A model generated the notes under the pieces. That model was not told the DNA's origin. It was given only the letters and a program-made list of their open reading frames with translations, and ran no database searches. Shown one piece after another: positions 19,575 to 30,607 of a DNA stretch of 64,000 nucleotides. A program made the position numbers and the translations under genes. Every line of letters starts with the position of its first letter. Position 1 is the first letter of the stretch. Source of the stretch: Akanthomyces muscarius (Eukaryota; Ascomycota; Sordariomycetes; Hypocreales; Cordycipitaceae); the NCBI RefSeq assembly GCF_028009165.1, contig NC_079241.1, forward strand, positions 4,960,001-5,024,000, read 5' to 3'.

Positions 19575-20750
19575 TCAAAGCTTAATCTCGGTTCGTAGAG
19601 GAGCAAGGCCAGCCTTGACAGCCTGCTCACTGAAAGGGTAGTCAATGTAGCCCGTCGTCGCCTTGGGGAGGTAGAATGTCTTTCTGTTGTACTCGGTAAA
19701 GGGAATTTGGTTCTTGATGCGGAACACCAGATCGGGGTTGGAGATGAACGGACGGCCATACCCAACAATGACATCCCATTCGGCGTATTCCTGGTCGACG
19801 GCGGGAGCCGCGCCCTCGAGGTCATAGGCGCCAGTGACGATGACGGGGCTGAAGTTGTCCCACTTGCGGAGGAAGTACTTGAGAGACTTTTCACCATTGG
19901 CAAAGGGGTCGACCTTGTGAGGTCCGATGAAGAGGAGGACGGGGTCGCCGCGAGGCTCGACGAGCGACAGGTACGCGAGCTTGTGGCCGCGGGCCTTGAT
20001 CTGGTCCAGGATGTAGTCGGTCTGCTCCCAGGTGTTGGAGGAGACGGCGTCCTGGAAGCTGGCAAATGGGCTGAGACGCAGGGCGGTGCGGTCGGCGCCA
20101 ATCTCTTCGCTGACAGCCTTGACAATCTCGAGCAGGAAGCGGGCGCGGTTCTCAACAGAGCCACCCCACTTGTCGGTGCGGTCGTTGACGCTGTCGCGGG
20201 TGAACTGGTCAATCAGGTAGCCGTGGGCGCCGTGGATCTCGACGCCGTCGCCGCCGGCGTCGACGACGTTGCGGGCGGCCTTGCGGAAGTCGTCAATGAT
20301 GGCCAGGATCTCCTCCTCGGTCAGCGGCTCGGGGGCGACGTCGCGGCCGGGCATGATCTTGTTGGAGCTGGAGCTGTACTTGAAGCCGCGGCTGCCCACG
20401 TATTTGGCGTCGACGGCCCGGCCCTGGTGCCAGATTTGCTGGTAGACGAAGCTGCCCTTGGCGTGGACGACGTCGTAGACCTTCTTCCAGGCCTTGGACT
20501 GGGCAGCGCTGTGCACGCCGGGCAGGTTGGCCTGGCCCTCGGAGGCGGGGGAGATGCCGGTGGCCTCGGTGACGAGCAACGTGCCGGGGACGGAGGCGCG
20601 CTCGGCGTAGTACTGGGTCATGATGTCGGTAGCGACGTGGTCGTCGTCGTTGCGGAAGCGGGTCAACGGCGCAAGGGCAATGCGCTGGGAGATTTTGGTG
20701 CGGCCAACCTGGAGAGGCTGCCACAGTTTAGAGGAGGCGGAAGCAGTCAT
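19575..20750 (-). CDS. Old yellow enzyme family NADPH:flavin oxidoreductase
   Basis: Single-exon FMN-dependent ene-reductase of 391 residues with a TIM-barrel fold. Members reduce activated alkenes such as alpha,beta-unsaturated carbonyls; the physiological substrate is unknown. Seen directly: LAPLTRFRNDD at the N-terminus, LLVTEATGISP, QIWHQGRA, EIHGAHGYLIDQF (His/Asn-type substrate site region), NDRTDKWGGSVENRARF, ALRLSPF, and a C-terminal VGYGRPFISNPDL phosphate-binding motif. Length and order of motifs fit the fungal OYE class. The Met at 20750 is the natural start. No biosynthetic neighbours suggest a dedicated pathway; it is divergent from sac1 across 1.9 kb. Confidence 0.93.
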   Translation of the reverse strand: MTASASSKLWQPLQVGRTKISQRIALAPLTRFRNDDDHVATDIMTQYYAERASVPGTLLVTEATGISPASEGQANLPGVHSAAQSKAWKKVYDVVHAKGSFVYQQIWHQGRAVDAKYVGSRGFKYSSSSNKIMPGRDVAPEPLTEEEILAIIDDFRKAARNVVDAGGDGVEIHGAHGYLIDQFTRDSVNDRTDKWGGSVENRARFLLEIVKAVSEEIGADRTALRLSPFASFQDAVSSNTWEQTDYILDQIKARGHKLAYLSLVEPRGDPVLLFIGPHKVDPFANGEKSLKYFLRKWDNFSPVIVTGAYDLEGAAPAVDQEYAEWDVIVGYGRPFISNPDLVFRIKNQIPFTEYNRKTFYLPKATTGYIDYPFSEQAVKAGLAPLRTEIKL

Positions 20751-22667
20751 GGTGTATAAGAGGTGTAGAGAGTCTAAAAAGGATCAGGAAGGCGCTGGGC
20801 ACTGTGTGAGGATTGGTTGATGAGGGTGATCATGGCAATGAGGGGGCCGACGAGGGCTTTTATACTAATCGAAGATAGATAAAAGATATTGCAGTGGATC
20901 TCGGATTGAGCTTGTGTTTTGGCGTTCAAGTTGCAAATTTGAAAGTGAATTATTAATTAGCTCGAGTGTCGTGCTTGCGACATGGTGTGGTGTGGGTTTC
21001 GATGGTGGGTTCTAGAGGGAACGGACTTTGAGCTAGCTATCGGAATGAAAAAAAAAAAAAACGATGGCAAGATATTATGGGGAAATCTGTTGCCGAGTTA
21101 TGGGCCGAGATTATAAATGATGGTTTGTTGGCGCGAGACGGACTGATATGTCATGCAGATTGGCTATCCAAGCTTCTGCTCTTGTGTTCTAGTTCCGAGA
21201 CTCCTGGGCGCACGTAGCGGTAGAATGCCACCAGCCAGACCGTTTGGTTCAACTTGGAATTGGCGCCCCGGAGCAGCGCGTTGCTACACAGAGTGGGAGC
21301 ATGAATGCGCTCTCGACCTTGCAAAAGCGTTAATGATATCCGTAGACACGGCGAGACTGTCTTGCGCCAGGGACCGGCACGTCCAACGAAGGCCTTGATG
21401 TAATATGTATACATATGGATTTAGCCCGGTAGTTGCTCAGGCTCGCTCGAGTTCTGTATCTTTCTAATGCTTCCTCTGTCTTGTTTGCAATTCAGCTAGC
21501 AGCACAGAGTGTGGAGGCAGATACCGTGTAATTTACTTGGAAAGGCACAAACCAGAGTATTGATTTACCATGGCGAGTCTTGATTTGTATTTTTCATGCG
21601 TGGAAATGCCGAGGTTTTCCCCCTCTGTTGATATCAGTACACATGGCTAAGCAGGTTCTTGACCGACGGGTTTTGACTAGCTCCGCGGCCAAGTTGATTA
21701 CTTGGCTGGCTGACAAATGGTACGTAGATGGAGGAATCTCGGTGTTCAAGCGCACGATGAGCAAGCAACATATACAAATTATTGTACATCTCTGCCTACA
21801 AAACCTGATTGCTGCTAATAAGAGATGATGAAGAGAGCATATTCCTGACGGGGAGAATCTATTTATTGTATCTAGGCAATGCGCAGAGGATTGCCAGCGC
21901 GGCGCCTGCATTGTACGCCCGTCTACCGGGCAATGGCGGGGTGCCTGTGTAGTGGCATGTGTACTGGTAACCACGTTAGTAGGTAGGTACGGATACAGTG
22001 TAAACAATGGTAGCCGTACCTCACTGAGTCCTTGCTAATCACTTGCTTGGCAATCAAGTCTGCCAGTGATGCACTGCTCGCTCTGCGCTGGCACTGTACA
22101 GGACGGTCGACATGGGCCATTGTGGCCGCAATGCCTCATCCTGTGTCACTTTTCTTTATCCCAGTCTTCATAATGATCGAATATTTGTTGCCGTTGCTGC
22201 AATACTTTGCCGTTAGCCTTGCCTACTGTGCCTACGCCATCACAAGCCGCCGCCCGCCATGTGCTTTCAGTGGCTGTCAGCGATCCTTGGGGCCCGTTCA
22301 GCGCTACACTTGCTGCAAGCCAGCGAACCGTTCCTCGGCTACGCCCCTTTAGGCTACCGCCACAGCGCTGTGACGTTGATGCGCCGAATCAGAAGCACCT
22401 TTTGCGCCTCGAGTGCTGCCGGTGGCCGGGTAGCTACAGCCTACTACCTAGGTACCTACCGTCCCTACAGCGCCCAGCCTGCGCCACGACCGACCTCAGC
22501 TTCGCCTCGTTGGCCTCAACTTCCTCCGACCCGCCGTCCCGCCATCCCGCTCCTCGGCAGAATTTCTTGAGCTTGCCTTGTGCTCCTGCATCGTTCACCC
22601 TCGATCGAGGCGCATCTACTGCTGCTCCTGAATACTCGAATCGCCTCCCGCACGCTCGCCGGACACC
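20751..22667. promoter_or_regulatory. Large divergent region between OYE gene and sac1
   Basis: In these 1.9 kb I see no supported gene. The OYE-proximal part is AT-rich with a 13-A run near 21049-21061. GTAGGTAGGTAC-type elements lie at about 21979-21990 and the palindromic CTAGGTACCTACC at about 22448-22460. The 200 bp before the sac1 ATG are CT-rich and probably the leader. Confidence 0.35.
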
Positions 22668-24921
22668 ATGGCGCCCATCACTGGCCCCTTGTTCCCCTAC
22701 CGCGACATCAACCTGCGTGTTAGCAACGATGCCTACACCTTCACCTCGCCCTCCTCGCCCAATGCCCCGGCATTGGTCCTCGACCGCCCTACCGGTGATG
22801 TCAGCTTGACCGAGCCTTCTCTGCAGTCCACCAAGCGCGCTACTCGCGTCTCCAGCATTGCCGGTATTCTCGGTGTCATTCAGCTCAAGCTCGGTCCGTC
22901 ACCCAGCTTCCCCAGACAGCCTCGTCTGCTTCCCTCTTTGCTGACAATCCGTTTTTTACCTCTAGATAAATATGTCGTCATCATCAACAAGACCAAGCCT
23001 GTCGGCCGCCTCAAGGGCCAGATGACCTACAAGGTCCTCGCGGCCGAGATCCTGCCCATGCGCGAACGCCAGATCCACGATCCCGACGAAGATACCTTTG
23101 TTCGCCTGCTCGATACCTTCCTCAAGAAAGCACCACTCTACTTTTCCTACTCGCTCGATCTTACGAATTCCTTCCAAAGACAGTCACAGGCCGACACCAC
23201 CAAGCCCCTCTGGATGCGCGCCGACGACCGCTTCTTCTACAACAAGTTCCTCCAGTCGGATCTCATCGACTTCCGCAACCTCGGCTCCCGCGCCCAGCCC
23301 GGTACCCAGTCTGGCATCGACCCCTTCATCTTACCCTGCATGTTTGGCATGTTTGAGATGAAGCAAACGAAATTCAAGGGCACTCCTCTGAGCCTCACAC
23401 TCATCTCCCGCCGATCAAGACACCGTGGTGGTACTCGATTCTTCACCCGTGGTGTTGACGACGAAGGCCATGTCGCCAACTACAACGAGACGGAGCAAGT
23501 CGTTATTTTCAACGAGGCCAGCACCGGAATGGGCGGCTTCGCTGGCAGTACTGATATGCAGAGCGGCAAGCTTGGCGGCACCGACGGCAAGGAGATGCAA
23601 ATCATGTCGTACGTCCAAACTCGAGGCAGTGTTCCTACATACTGGTCCGAGATCAATAGCTTGCGGTACACACCCAAGCTGCAGGTTCGCGGCACCGAGG
23701 CTGCTACCGGCCCCGCGGCCCGCCATTTTGATGAGCAGATCCGCATCTACGGGGACAACTTCCTCATCAACTTGGTCAACTCCAAGGGCCGCGAGCGCAG
23801 CGTTAAAGAATCATATGAAAAGATGTGCGAGACGCTGTCTAGAGCGGGGAGCGTCGGAGATGTGACCAATGAAAAGTTTAGCATCACCCCCAGCAGCGGC
23901 AGCCGCAACCAGTTTGACAAGATTCATTACGTCTACTTTGACTTTCATACCGAGACCAAAGGTATGAGAATGGACAAGGCTTACAATCTCGTCACACGTA
24001 TGAACCAAGAGCTCGAGACGCAGTCATACTTCCGCGGCGTGGACATGCCGGGTGGGCTTGACGACAAGCTCGAGGCACGCAGCCTGCAGACCAGCGTCAT
24101 GCGCACCAACTGCATGGATTGCCTCGACCGCACCAACGTTGTCCAGAGCATGTTTGCTCGCGCCGTCCTCGACCGAATCTTTAGCGAATTCGGCCTCATG
24201 CCCCGCGGCGCCTCCTTTCGCGACCAGGACCCCGACTTTGAGTTCCTCTTCCGCAATTTATGGGCCGACAATGCCGATACCGTCTCTGGTTCCTACTCGG
24301 GCACGGGGGCCATGAAGACGGACGTTACCCGCACAGGAAAGCGCACCAAGCTCGGTGCCCTGCAGGATGGCCGCATCGGCATAACTCGTTATTTCCTCAA
24401 CAACTTTCTCGACGGTCCCCGCCAGGACAGCTTCGATCTTTTCCTGGGTGCCTATCAGCCTGGCAAGTCTGGCATGGGTCTTGGCCGCATCTTCGTCGAT
24501 AGACGCCCCATCCTGATCCAGTCGATCCCCTACCTGCTCGCCTTTAGCACCTTTATCGTCCTGATTGGCATCTTCACCAAGCGCGAACCCGATGCCAAGC
24601 TCTTGCCCATGCGCATCTTTATTCTCTTCTGGACTGCCGTTGCAGCCTGGTGTATGCACTTTATCCTCGGACACGGCATGCTCTACGTACGTTTCGTGCC
24701 TGCTTTTTTGCTGTTTTCTCGTACTTCCCGTACTAACATGCTTGCTTTAGGTCAACTGGCCCACGCTCAACCCGCGCCCATTTGCAACGGATGGCTACAA
24801 CGAGCACTACTCCAAAGCGCGCAAGGACGCCGTGCTGGGCAGCTTTGTGGCCCGCCACGAGCGCGGTCTCAGCACGGCACGCTTCCTCAGTGCCGAAGAG
24901 GGCAAAAAGAGAATCGAGTAA
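22668..24921 (+). CDS. sac1: Sac1-type phosphoinositide phosphatase
   Basis: ER/Golgi integral membrane phosphatase that dephosphorylates PI4P. Exons are 22668-22893, 22966-24686 and 24751-24921, giving 705 residues. The SAC domain spans about residues 60-500 and carries the catalytic RTNCMDCLDRTN motif (CX5R(T), Cys near residue 459). Upstream motifs include SRRSRHRGGTRFFTRG and TRGSVPTYW. Two C-terminal hydrophobic segments (about residues 594-615 and 624-650) match the double transmembrane anchor of Sac1. Intron 1 (22894-22965, GTCCGT...TAG) is 72 nt with no stop, so retention would insert 24 residues; the spliced form restores LKLDKYVVIINK, typical of the family. Intron 2 (24687-24750) has a TACTAAC branch site. 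The start context is CACCATGG. Confidence 0.94.
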
Positions 24922-25421
24922 GCGAGCAAAGGAGTGCAGGAAAATGGGCAAAGACAATATACAATTCCTTTTGTCGTTTAAATGTTTGCGATCGTTGAGC
25001 TTTTTCTTATCTTTGTTTTAATTACATGAACCGGCCTAGGGAGGTCCCCTCAATAACCAAGTGAAAAGAGTTTTCACTACTGGGCCAATAAGTACTTTTG
25101 TCAAATTATTTTCCAACCTCATGACGCTGTTCGTCTTATCCCAAGTGACTGCCGATTCTGGTTGCTGTTACTTGCCGCAGACCCAGACAGAGATGGGACT
25201 TCTGTAGCGAGGACTTGTCCACAACAAACTCAACTTGACGTTTGGTTAAAAACAAAAAGAAATCATAGCATTATGCAGAGTGTACATTAATCGCCCACTG
25301 GCTTGGAGTATATATATAGACACACGTATGCAGCCGTTCCTATTTGTTCTAACAAGAAAACAAAGTACAGATAGAGACAAGCACGCGCTTCGCGATGCCT
25401 ATTGATATTAGACTTCTCTCT

Positions 25422-25436
25422 CGCGCGCGCGCGCGC
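25422..25436. repeat. (CG)n microsatellite
   Basis: Seven and a half CG units directly follow a TCTCTC run; on either strand this alternating purine-pyrimidine tract could adopt Z-DNA. Confidence 0.85.
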
Positions 25437-25466
25437 AAAGTACCAACGATATGAAAAATCCAGAAT

Positions 25467-25491
25467 AGAATAATAATTATAATAATAATAA
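25467..25491. repeat. AT-rich trinucleotide (ATA/TAA) repeat
   Basis: Imperfect AAT/ATA units in the 3' intergenic region of sac1. Confidence 0.75.
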
Positions 25492-25689
25492 CCGCAATGC
25501 ATGCCAAAGCAGGGTATCAACTGTCGCTTTATCAAATGCTTTAATCGGAGGATGACAAGTTTAAAAAATCCAAATAAGAAGAGTGTTGTTTTGGGCACGG
25601 CCAAATGCATAGAAACAGACAAGGTGAAATGGAAAAGGAACAAAAAAGAAGAAAGAGAAGAGGCAAAGAAGCTTCGCGGAAGCGCAGAT

Positions 25690-28600
25690 TTAGGCAAGCC
25701 ACAGCACCCATTTCACGCCGTGCCAGATGCCTTGGCCGATGCCCAGGAATACGCGCAGAATCATGACGACGAACCAGACGTACCACATGAAGCCGACAAG
25801 AAGCCACTCGACGCTCAGCCAGAGGCCGCGGCGCACCCAGCGCAGCCGGCGACGCCTCTTGCGGAGCATCTTCTCGATCGTGTCGACGACGTGCTTGATG
25901 CGCAGCGGCTGGTCCAGCGCCAGGCTGCGGCTCGCCTCGTCGGCCTCCTCGACGGCTGCGCGCGTCATCGGCGCCAGGTCGTCAGCGACGCGGGACCGCA
26001 CGGCCCCCACGCGCCGATGCAGCTCCGGTCCCGTGTGCAACGTGAACTTGTCGGCGGCCATCTGCCAGCGCTGACCAAAGGTTTGGATGTTGCTGGCCAG
26101 CGTCTGCGCGGCGAGTGGGTAAACCTCAGCAAAAGGTACGTCTTGATCATGCAGCTGCTTGTTTTCCGGGCAAAGCTTGGCAATCCCGTCCCAGTCAATA
26201 TTTGCAAGCTTCGAGCAGGTTTGGAGGCCGTCATTGCAGAACGGCTTGTGCGTCTCCTTGGCACGTCTGTTGATCTCCATGGCCTTGATGCCTGAGCTCA
26301 TGACAAGAGTCTTCACGCGTGCCATTTCGCGTCTTGACAGCTGACTTTGTTCAACCTGCCTACCGCCTTGGTCCACAATGGACCACTGTCGGCTCTTGGT
26401 TCTTTCGCTACGGTCGACGCGGCGCGAATCTCCCAGAATGGCATTGAGCCGGCGGTCGGTATCGCGGACTCCGGTGGGGATGCGACCCTTGATCGATTCG
26501 GGCTCTGAAATATCAGACTCTCCCGGACGACTTGCTACTTTGCGTGGTGGAGAGGTGGACATGGATGGGCTTCGAACTCTAGTCTGAGGAGGTTTGGGCA
26601 GATCAACGCGCGACGAAGATTCGTTGCTTTGAACAACGCGACCGGCCCAAGATGCGGACTTGTGAATGTCAGTCTCGGTAGAAGCGCCAGGTGCGTGCTG
26701 GAACTGCGGCATAACGTCAAGAAAGTGCTTCGAGTCCTGTTTCTTGGGTTTCTCTCTTTTGGAGGGACGACGGGACAAGGGTAGCGAGGGGCGCCTCCCT
26801 CTGTTGCGTTCGCTGTCAGACTCATCTGTAGAGTCAATCTCTGGAGATTCTCCGGAGCCATCCTTCTTGCGCAGAATATCGCCGATGCGAGACACGCCAC
26901 CTCGCAGAACTGTATCAATCCGTGGGCCTTTGAATATACCGCGAAGACCAGAGTTGGGGTCATCAGCGCGATGAAGTAGACTTCCCATACGGCGATGGCT
27001 TTTGATTGTGTCACCAGCCAACGGAGCTGATGCATTTCTCGCTAGCGATGGCTCTCCGTCGAGCGGATGCGAGTGACTATCAGCCTCGCGCGGCAATGTC
27101 TCGGCCCTGTTGGCTGCAACTGCGTCACTGTCTGCGTCAAGCTTTGCCTCAGGTGCCGTGCGAGTGTTTGCTGATTGATTTCTAGAAGGGGATCCAGAGC
27201 GGCTCGGAAGTTCCATCGGCGCAGACTCGAGAGTATTTTTTCTCAAGGGTCGCAACTCTGGCGATGTGGGCAACGACGAATCGTTATCTATCGACCTTGG
27301 GGCTCGGAGATTGGGGCCATCAACGACCTGATTTTCACGACGGAAGCGGGAAGGGGAAGTTTTGTGCATCCTTTCAAACGTGCCTTTCGGCTCATGATCG
27401 CTGAAATCCATAATGGATCCCCTGCGACTGTGCAAACGGCTGCTTGGTTTCGAGCGCACATTTCGCTCTGGACTTGCCATGCTGGGGGGTACAAAATGCT
27501 CAACCCCCGCAAGCTCCAACACGTCCTTGTCTCCGTTTTCTTTGGTAATCATCTCCAACATTTGCTTATGCAATATGTCGCCTGGCTGCGCTGCTTTGCT
27601 CTCTGTCCGCTTTCGAGAGTCGCGAATTGTCCGGTTGCGTGCCTCGGTGTCGCTTTCCGAAAACTCCGACGCAGAATCCTTTTTCGAGCGCGGTCTACCG
27701 TGGAAGTGATCGGAGACATGCCAGTGATTTGAGTCCTTCATGTGATGAAGCTTCTCTCTGGCGCGGTCCATGGTATGTTGACGGCCATGGTCTGGACCGT
27801 GGCTCCTGTGTACGTGACTGATATCCGGAAGGCTTGGATGGTGGTTGGCAGCATCTGGAGAAAACGGCACAATCTGCCTAGGCTCTTCGTTTTCTCGCGA
27901 CATGGGCCGCGAAAGGTCAGATTTTGGAGGGAATATTTTGCGCCAATGTCGGTCCTCGATCAAGTCTCTATTCTGATCCTGCTCGATCCAATAGGCATCG
28001 GCAATCATGTCACACGGTTCAACGAACCAGTCCACGCGGGGTCGACGGGTCCGAGCTGCCTTCGCGGCAGGATCAGGCACAAATTGTGCGCCTGATACCT
28101 CGGTACCGGAGAATGGAACCATACACTCTGCATCATCCTCTGATTGTTGTAAAGCGACATTTTGTTCGCATTTTTCAACCCAAGATTTGACACTGTCGAC
28201 CTCTCCAAACCCCTGTCGCTCGCCGTCGATAACCTTTCTCTCGCGAGCTCTCACTTTTCTGTTTCGAATGTACTGTAACGGGTTGTACTTGCGTCCCAAC
28301 TGTACAGGATTTGGCGTTGAACTCCATGTGAAGACTTTAGCAGCGCCTGCTGGAGAGGCTGGTGGGCTCGTAGCAACGGCTCGGAGGTGGACCGGTTTCA
28401 AAGGCGGCAGAACATCGAGAAGTCTTCTGTACTGGGCCATAAGCTCCAGCTGATCTTTTGCTTTCTGAGCTCGGGCCAAGGTTGAGGCAGAGAAATGATA
28501 GCGATATACGTCGTCCTGTCCAGCATGAAAATTGGAGTGTAGTGGACTTGACGCTGACAAGCCTGTGCTTTGCCTGGGTATCATGCTTTGTCCCGGGCGA

Positions 28601-29340
28601 GGGGAAATATTTCGAGAGGATCGGCGTTGCTGTTTAAGCTGCTGGCGAAGGTCGTTGGTGGTAGCCGAATCGGGCAAAGGCAATAGCTTTGGAGGAGCGC
28701 CACGGGATACATTTCGACGAGAGACGAGGCGGCGGGATTCGCTCAGATTCAAGGCCATGTTCACAATTTGTGTAGAATCGGCATCCACAGAAGCCGGAAC
28801 GTGGCTGTTCTGAGACGACGCAGGAGATGAGTGGTTTAGCGAGCCAGTGCTCAGGTTATTAGCCGCGTTAGGGGAGGGTGTCGGGACCTTCCCGGTGAAG
28901 GGGTCGGACACTACTCGCATGGCATTATCTCGTAAAGCAATCGATCGTGCGGATTCGGGGGTGTTGGAGAGCGAGTCGGTCGTAGGACGGGCATGGGCCG
29001 CTGCGGTGGTGGGTTTCGGAAGACGAGAACTGTGACTACGCTTAACGCCTCCGCTGTCGAGCAGAAACGAGCCGATTGGCCTATCTCTGCGCTTCCTCCT
29101 TGTTGTGTCCTGCCGCGTCGGCCCGTCGGTCTGCTCTGCGTCGAGCCTCGACTGGTGCAGCATCAGACGCTCCTGAGTGAGGTCCTGCGTGCCCGAGTGG
29201 CTGCTGCCGCTGGCGGCGCCGTAACGGCTGCCTGTGCTACTCGACTCGCCAGCGGCGTCATGGCTTTGGCGATATTGTGCATCGGGCGTTACTGGACGTT
29301 GGCGATGCTCAGGAGAGCCGACGGCGTGGACGTCCGCCAT
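25690..29340 (-). CDS. Large conserved-type fungal protein with C-terminal membrane anchor, function unknown
   Basis: Single exon of 1216 residues from the ATG at 29340 (MADVHAVG). I do not recognise the family. Visible parts: a Ser/Thr/Arg-rich, probably disordered N-terminus (1-260) with RRKRRDRPIGSFLLDSGG; a better-ordered block (about 270-480) with YRYHFSASTLARAQKAKDQ, GRKYNPLQYIRNRKVRARE, and VDWFVEPCDMIADAYWIE; a long low-complexity middle (500-980) rich in Arg, Ser and Asp; and a C-terminal module (about 1010-1216) with helices, a cluster of basic residues (RKRRRRLRWVRRG) and one long hydrophobic, Trp-rich segment ending VKWVLWLA. The basic patch before the hydrophobic end suggests a tail-anchored or hairpin membrane protein with the bulk in the cytosol or nucleus (inference). 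No enzyme motif is seen. Confidence 0.75.
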   Translation of the reverse strand: MADVHAVGSPEHRQRPVTPDAQYRQSHDAAGESSSTGSRYGAASGSSHSGTQDLTQERLMLHQSRLDAEQTDGPTRQDTTRRKRRDRPIGSFLLDSGGVKRSHSSRLPKPTTAAAHARPTTDSLSNTPESARSIALRDNAMRVVSDPFTGKVPTPSPNAANNLSTGSLNHSSPASSQNSHVPASVDADSTQIVNMALNLSESRRLVSRRNVSRGAPPKLLPLPDSATTNDLRQQLKQQRRSSRNISPRPGQSMIPRQSTGLSASSPLHSNFHAGQDDVYRYHFSASTLARAQKAKDQLELMAQYRRLLDVLPPLKPVHLRAVATSPPASPAGAAKVFTWSSTPNPVQLGRKYNPLQYIRNRKVRARERKVIDGERQGFGEVDSVKSWVEKCEQNVALQQSEDDAECMVPFSGTEVSGAQFVPDPAAKAARTRRPRVDWFVEPCDMIADAYWIEQDQNRDLIEDRHWRKIFPPKSDLSRPMSRENEEPRQIVPFSPDAANHHPSLPDISHVHRSHGPDHGRQHTMDRAREKLHHMKDSNHWHVSDHFHGRPRSKKDSASEFSESDTEARNRTIRDSRKRTESKAAQPGDILHKQMLEMITKENGDKDVLELAGVEHFVPPSMASPERNVRSKPSSRLHSRRGSIMDFSDHEPKGTFERMHKTSPSRFRRENQVVDGPNLRAPRSIDNDSSLPTSPELRPLRKNTLESAPMELPSRSGSPSRNQSANTRTAPEAKLDADSDAVAANRAETLPREADSHSHPLDGEPSLARNASAPLAGDTIKSHRRMGSLLHRADDPNSGLRGIFKGPRIDTVLRGGVSRIGDILRKKDGSGESPEIDSTDESDSERNRGRRPSLPLSRRPSKREKPKKQDSKHFLDVMPQFQHAPGASTETDIHKSASWAGRVVQSNESSSRVDLPKPPQTRVRSPSMSTSPPRKVASRPGESDISEPESIKGRIPTGVRDTDRRLNAILGDSRRVDRSERTKSRQWSIVDQGGRQVEQSQLSRREMARVKTLVMSSGIKAMEINRRAKETHKPFCNDGLQTCSKLANIDWDGIAKLCPENKQLHDQDVPFAEVYPLAAQTLASNIQTFGQRWQMAADKFTLHTGPELHRRVGAVRSRVADDLAPMTRAAVEEADEASRSLALDQPLRIKHVVDTIEKMLRKRRRRLRWVRRGLWLSVEWLLVGFMWYVWFVVMILRVFLGIGQGIWHGVKWVLWLA

Positions 29341-30607
29341 GGCGTGGAGGCCTAGCACATGCTCCTGCGTCGGGGAGAAGGTGGGCGGCCAGCCGAGCAG
29401 GTAGAGGTTCGGATGGACCTTTGGGCTACGAAGGCAGGATGCGCATGCTTTAGCGAGAACTAGACAAAAAAGCGATGATTAGGGCGGAGATGAATTTGGA
29501 AGGTCTGACGATGGTGGGGGCAATTTGCGAGGAGAGAGATGAATCACAGATGCGCAGGAGAAATTGACAAGGGCAGTGTCAGTCTTGGTAGGCAAAAGCG
29601 GAGGACATCGCATGTGCCAGGACGAGTTCAGAGGGCGCCCTAGCTCACGGCAGTGGTAGGTAGGTACTTGGCTGCCAGGCGCTTCTAGGTGGCGCTTCTA
29701 GGTACCTACCTACCTTTCTACCTACCTATGGGTACGATGCGCCGATGCTAGCCTGTGACACAGCACCAGCCGCGGACCTCGCCCATCGGCTGATTCAGGT
29801 CGGTCTCGTGCTCGACAACACTGCTGGTTGCACGATAATGGCACGCAGACTCAGCTATTGTAAATTCAAGAGCCAGAGCTCGGAAGCCCACCAACAAGAC
29901 ACATTTCCTGTGTCCTACTCTCGTAAACGAAGCTCGTCAAGAATTGACACCCCACCCCGACCGGGCCAATAGAAGCACTTATATGCGACATCATTACGGT
30001 CCTCCCGCCATTGGATGACCATGCAGTCTAAATTGGCTTATTTTTTATCCGGATTCGTATGCATTTTACAAAGCGAAGCGCAGCTAGCCACAATGTGCAA
30101 AGCACTCGTCGTGTGCTGCTCGGCGAGGAGTTGCCCAGCATATGCCCAGATTTCTTGCCATATAATTGTAGAATGATTAAACGATACTCTTCGCGTTCTA
30201 CCACTCTACTTGCTGTCCGGTTCCGCAGTCGTTGCCACACGAGAGAGACGCAAAATAGTTGCTCAGCTTGAGCGGAGGCTAATGTACAAAGCAAGACAGT
30301 GTTGTAGTCTCGGGGGGGGAGAACGGCTCAGATTACACAGCAGGATACAGGCTGAAAAGTCATGTGCGTGTGCGAGACGAGCTGAGGAGCTAACATGTAT
30401 GAGGTGCTGCGGCTCCCACCATCACGGCTTTCGCCTGAATCTTGCAAAATAGGACTTTCCAAATGTCCACGCAAACCAGGTGGTAAGATCTAGAAATAAT
30501 TGCCCGAGTGCCTCTATAAAAGCGTAATAAGAAGTTCCCCATTATGAACTCGGCTCACAAAACCCCTTTCCTTCCTTTCTCTTTCTTCTTCCATTAGAAA
30601 CGACAAG
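29341..30607. promoter_or_regulatory. Long divergent gap with TAGG/TACC element cluster
   Basis: These 1.27 kb lie upstream of both the 1216-residue gene and the terpene cyclase remnant. GGTAGGTAGGTAC occurs at 29655-29667, followed by TAGGTACCTACCTACC and further TACC units at 29698-29728. A TATAAA box at 30515-30520 lies 88 bp before the remnant's ATG. No gene is supported. Confidence 0.4.
29655..29728. repeat. GGTAGGTAGGTAC / GTACCTACC element cluster
   Basis: Directly seen TAGG units and their reverse complement TACC units form an interrupted inverted arrangement in the gap. Similar elements recur elsewhere in the window (see findings). Confidence 0.7.

Larger units (their letters stand above)
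24922..25689. other. Convergent intergenic region with simple repeats
   Basis: The 3' ends of sac1 and the minus-strand 1216-residue gene face each other here. The 768 bp contain a (CG)n run at 25422-25436 and an AT-rich (ATA/TAA)n run at 25467-25491. No gene is supported. Confidence 0.45.

Noticed and set aside
19707..20759. 350-codon open frame antisense to the old yellow enzyme gene
   Set aside because: A composition shadow (Gly/Val/Leu/Asp-rich) of a GC-rich coding region; no motifs and no promoter.
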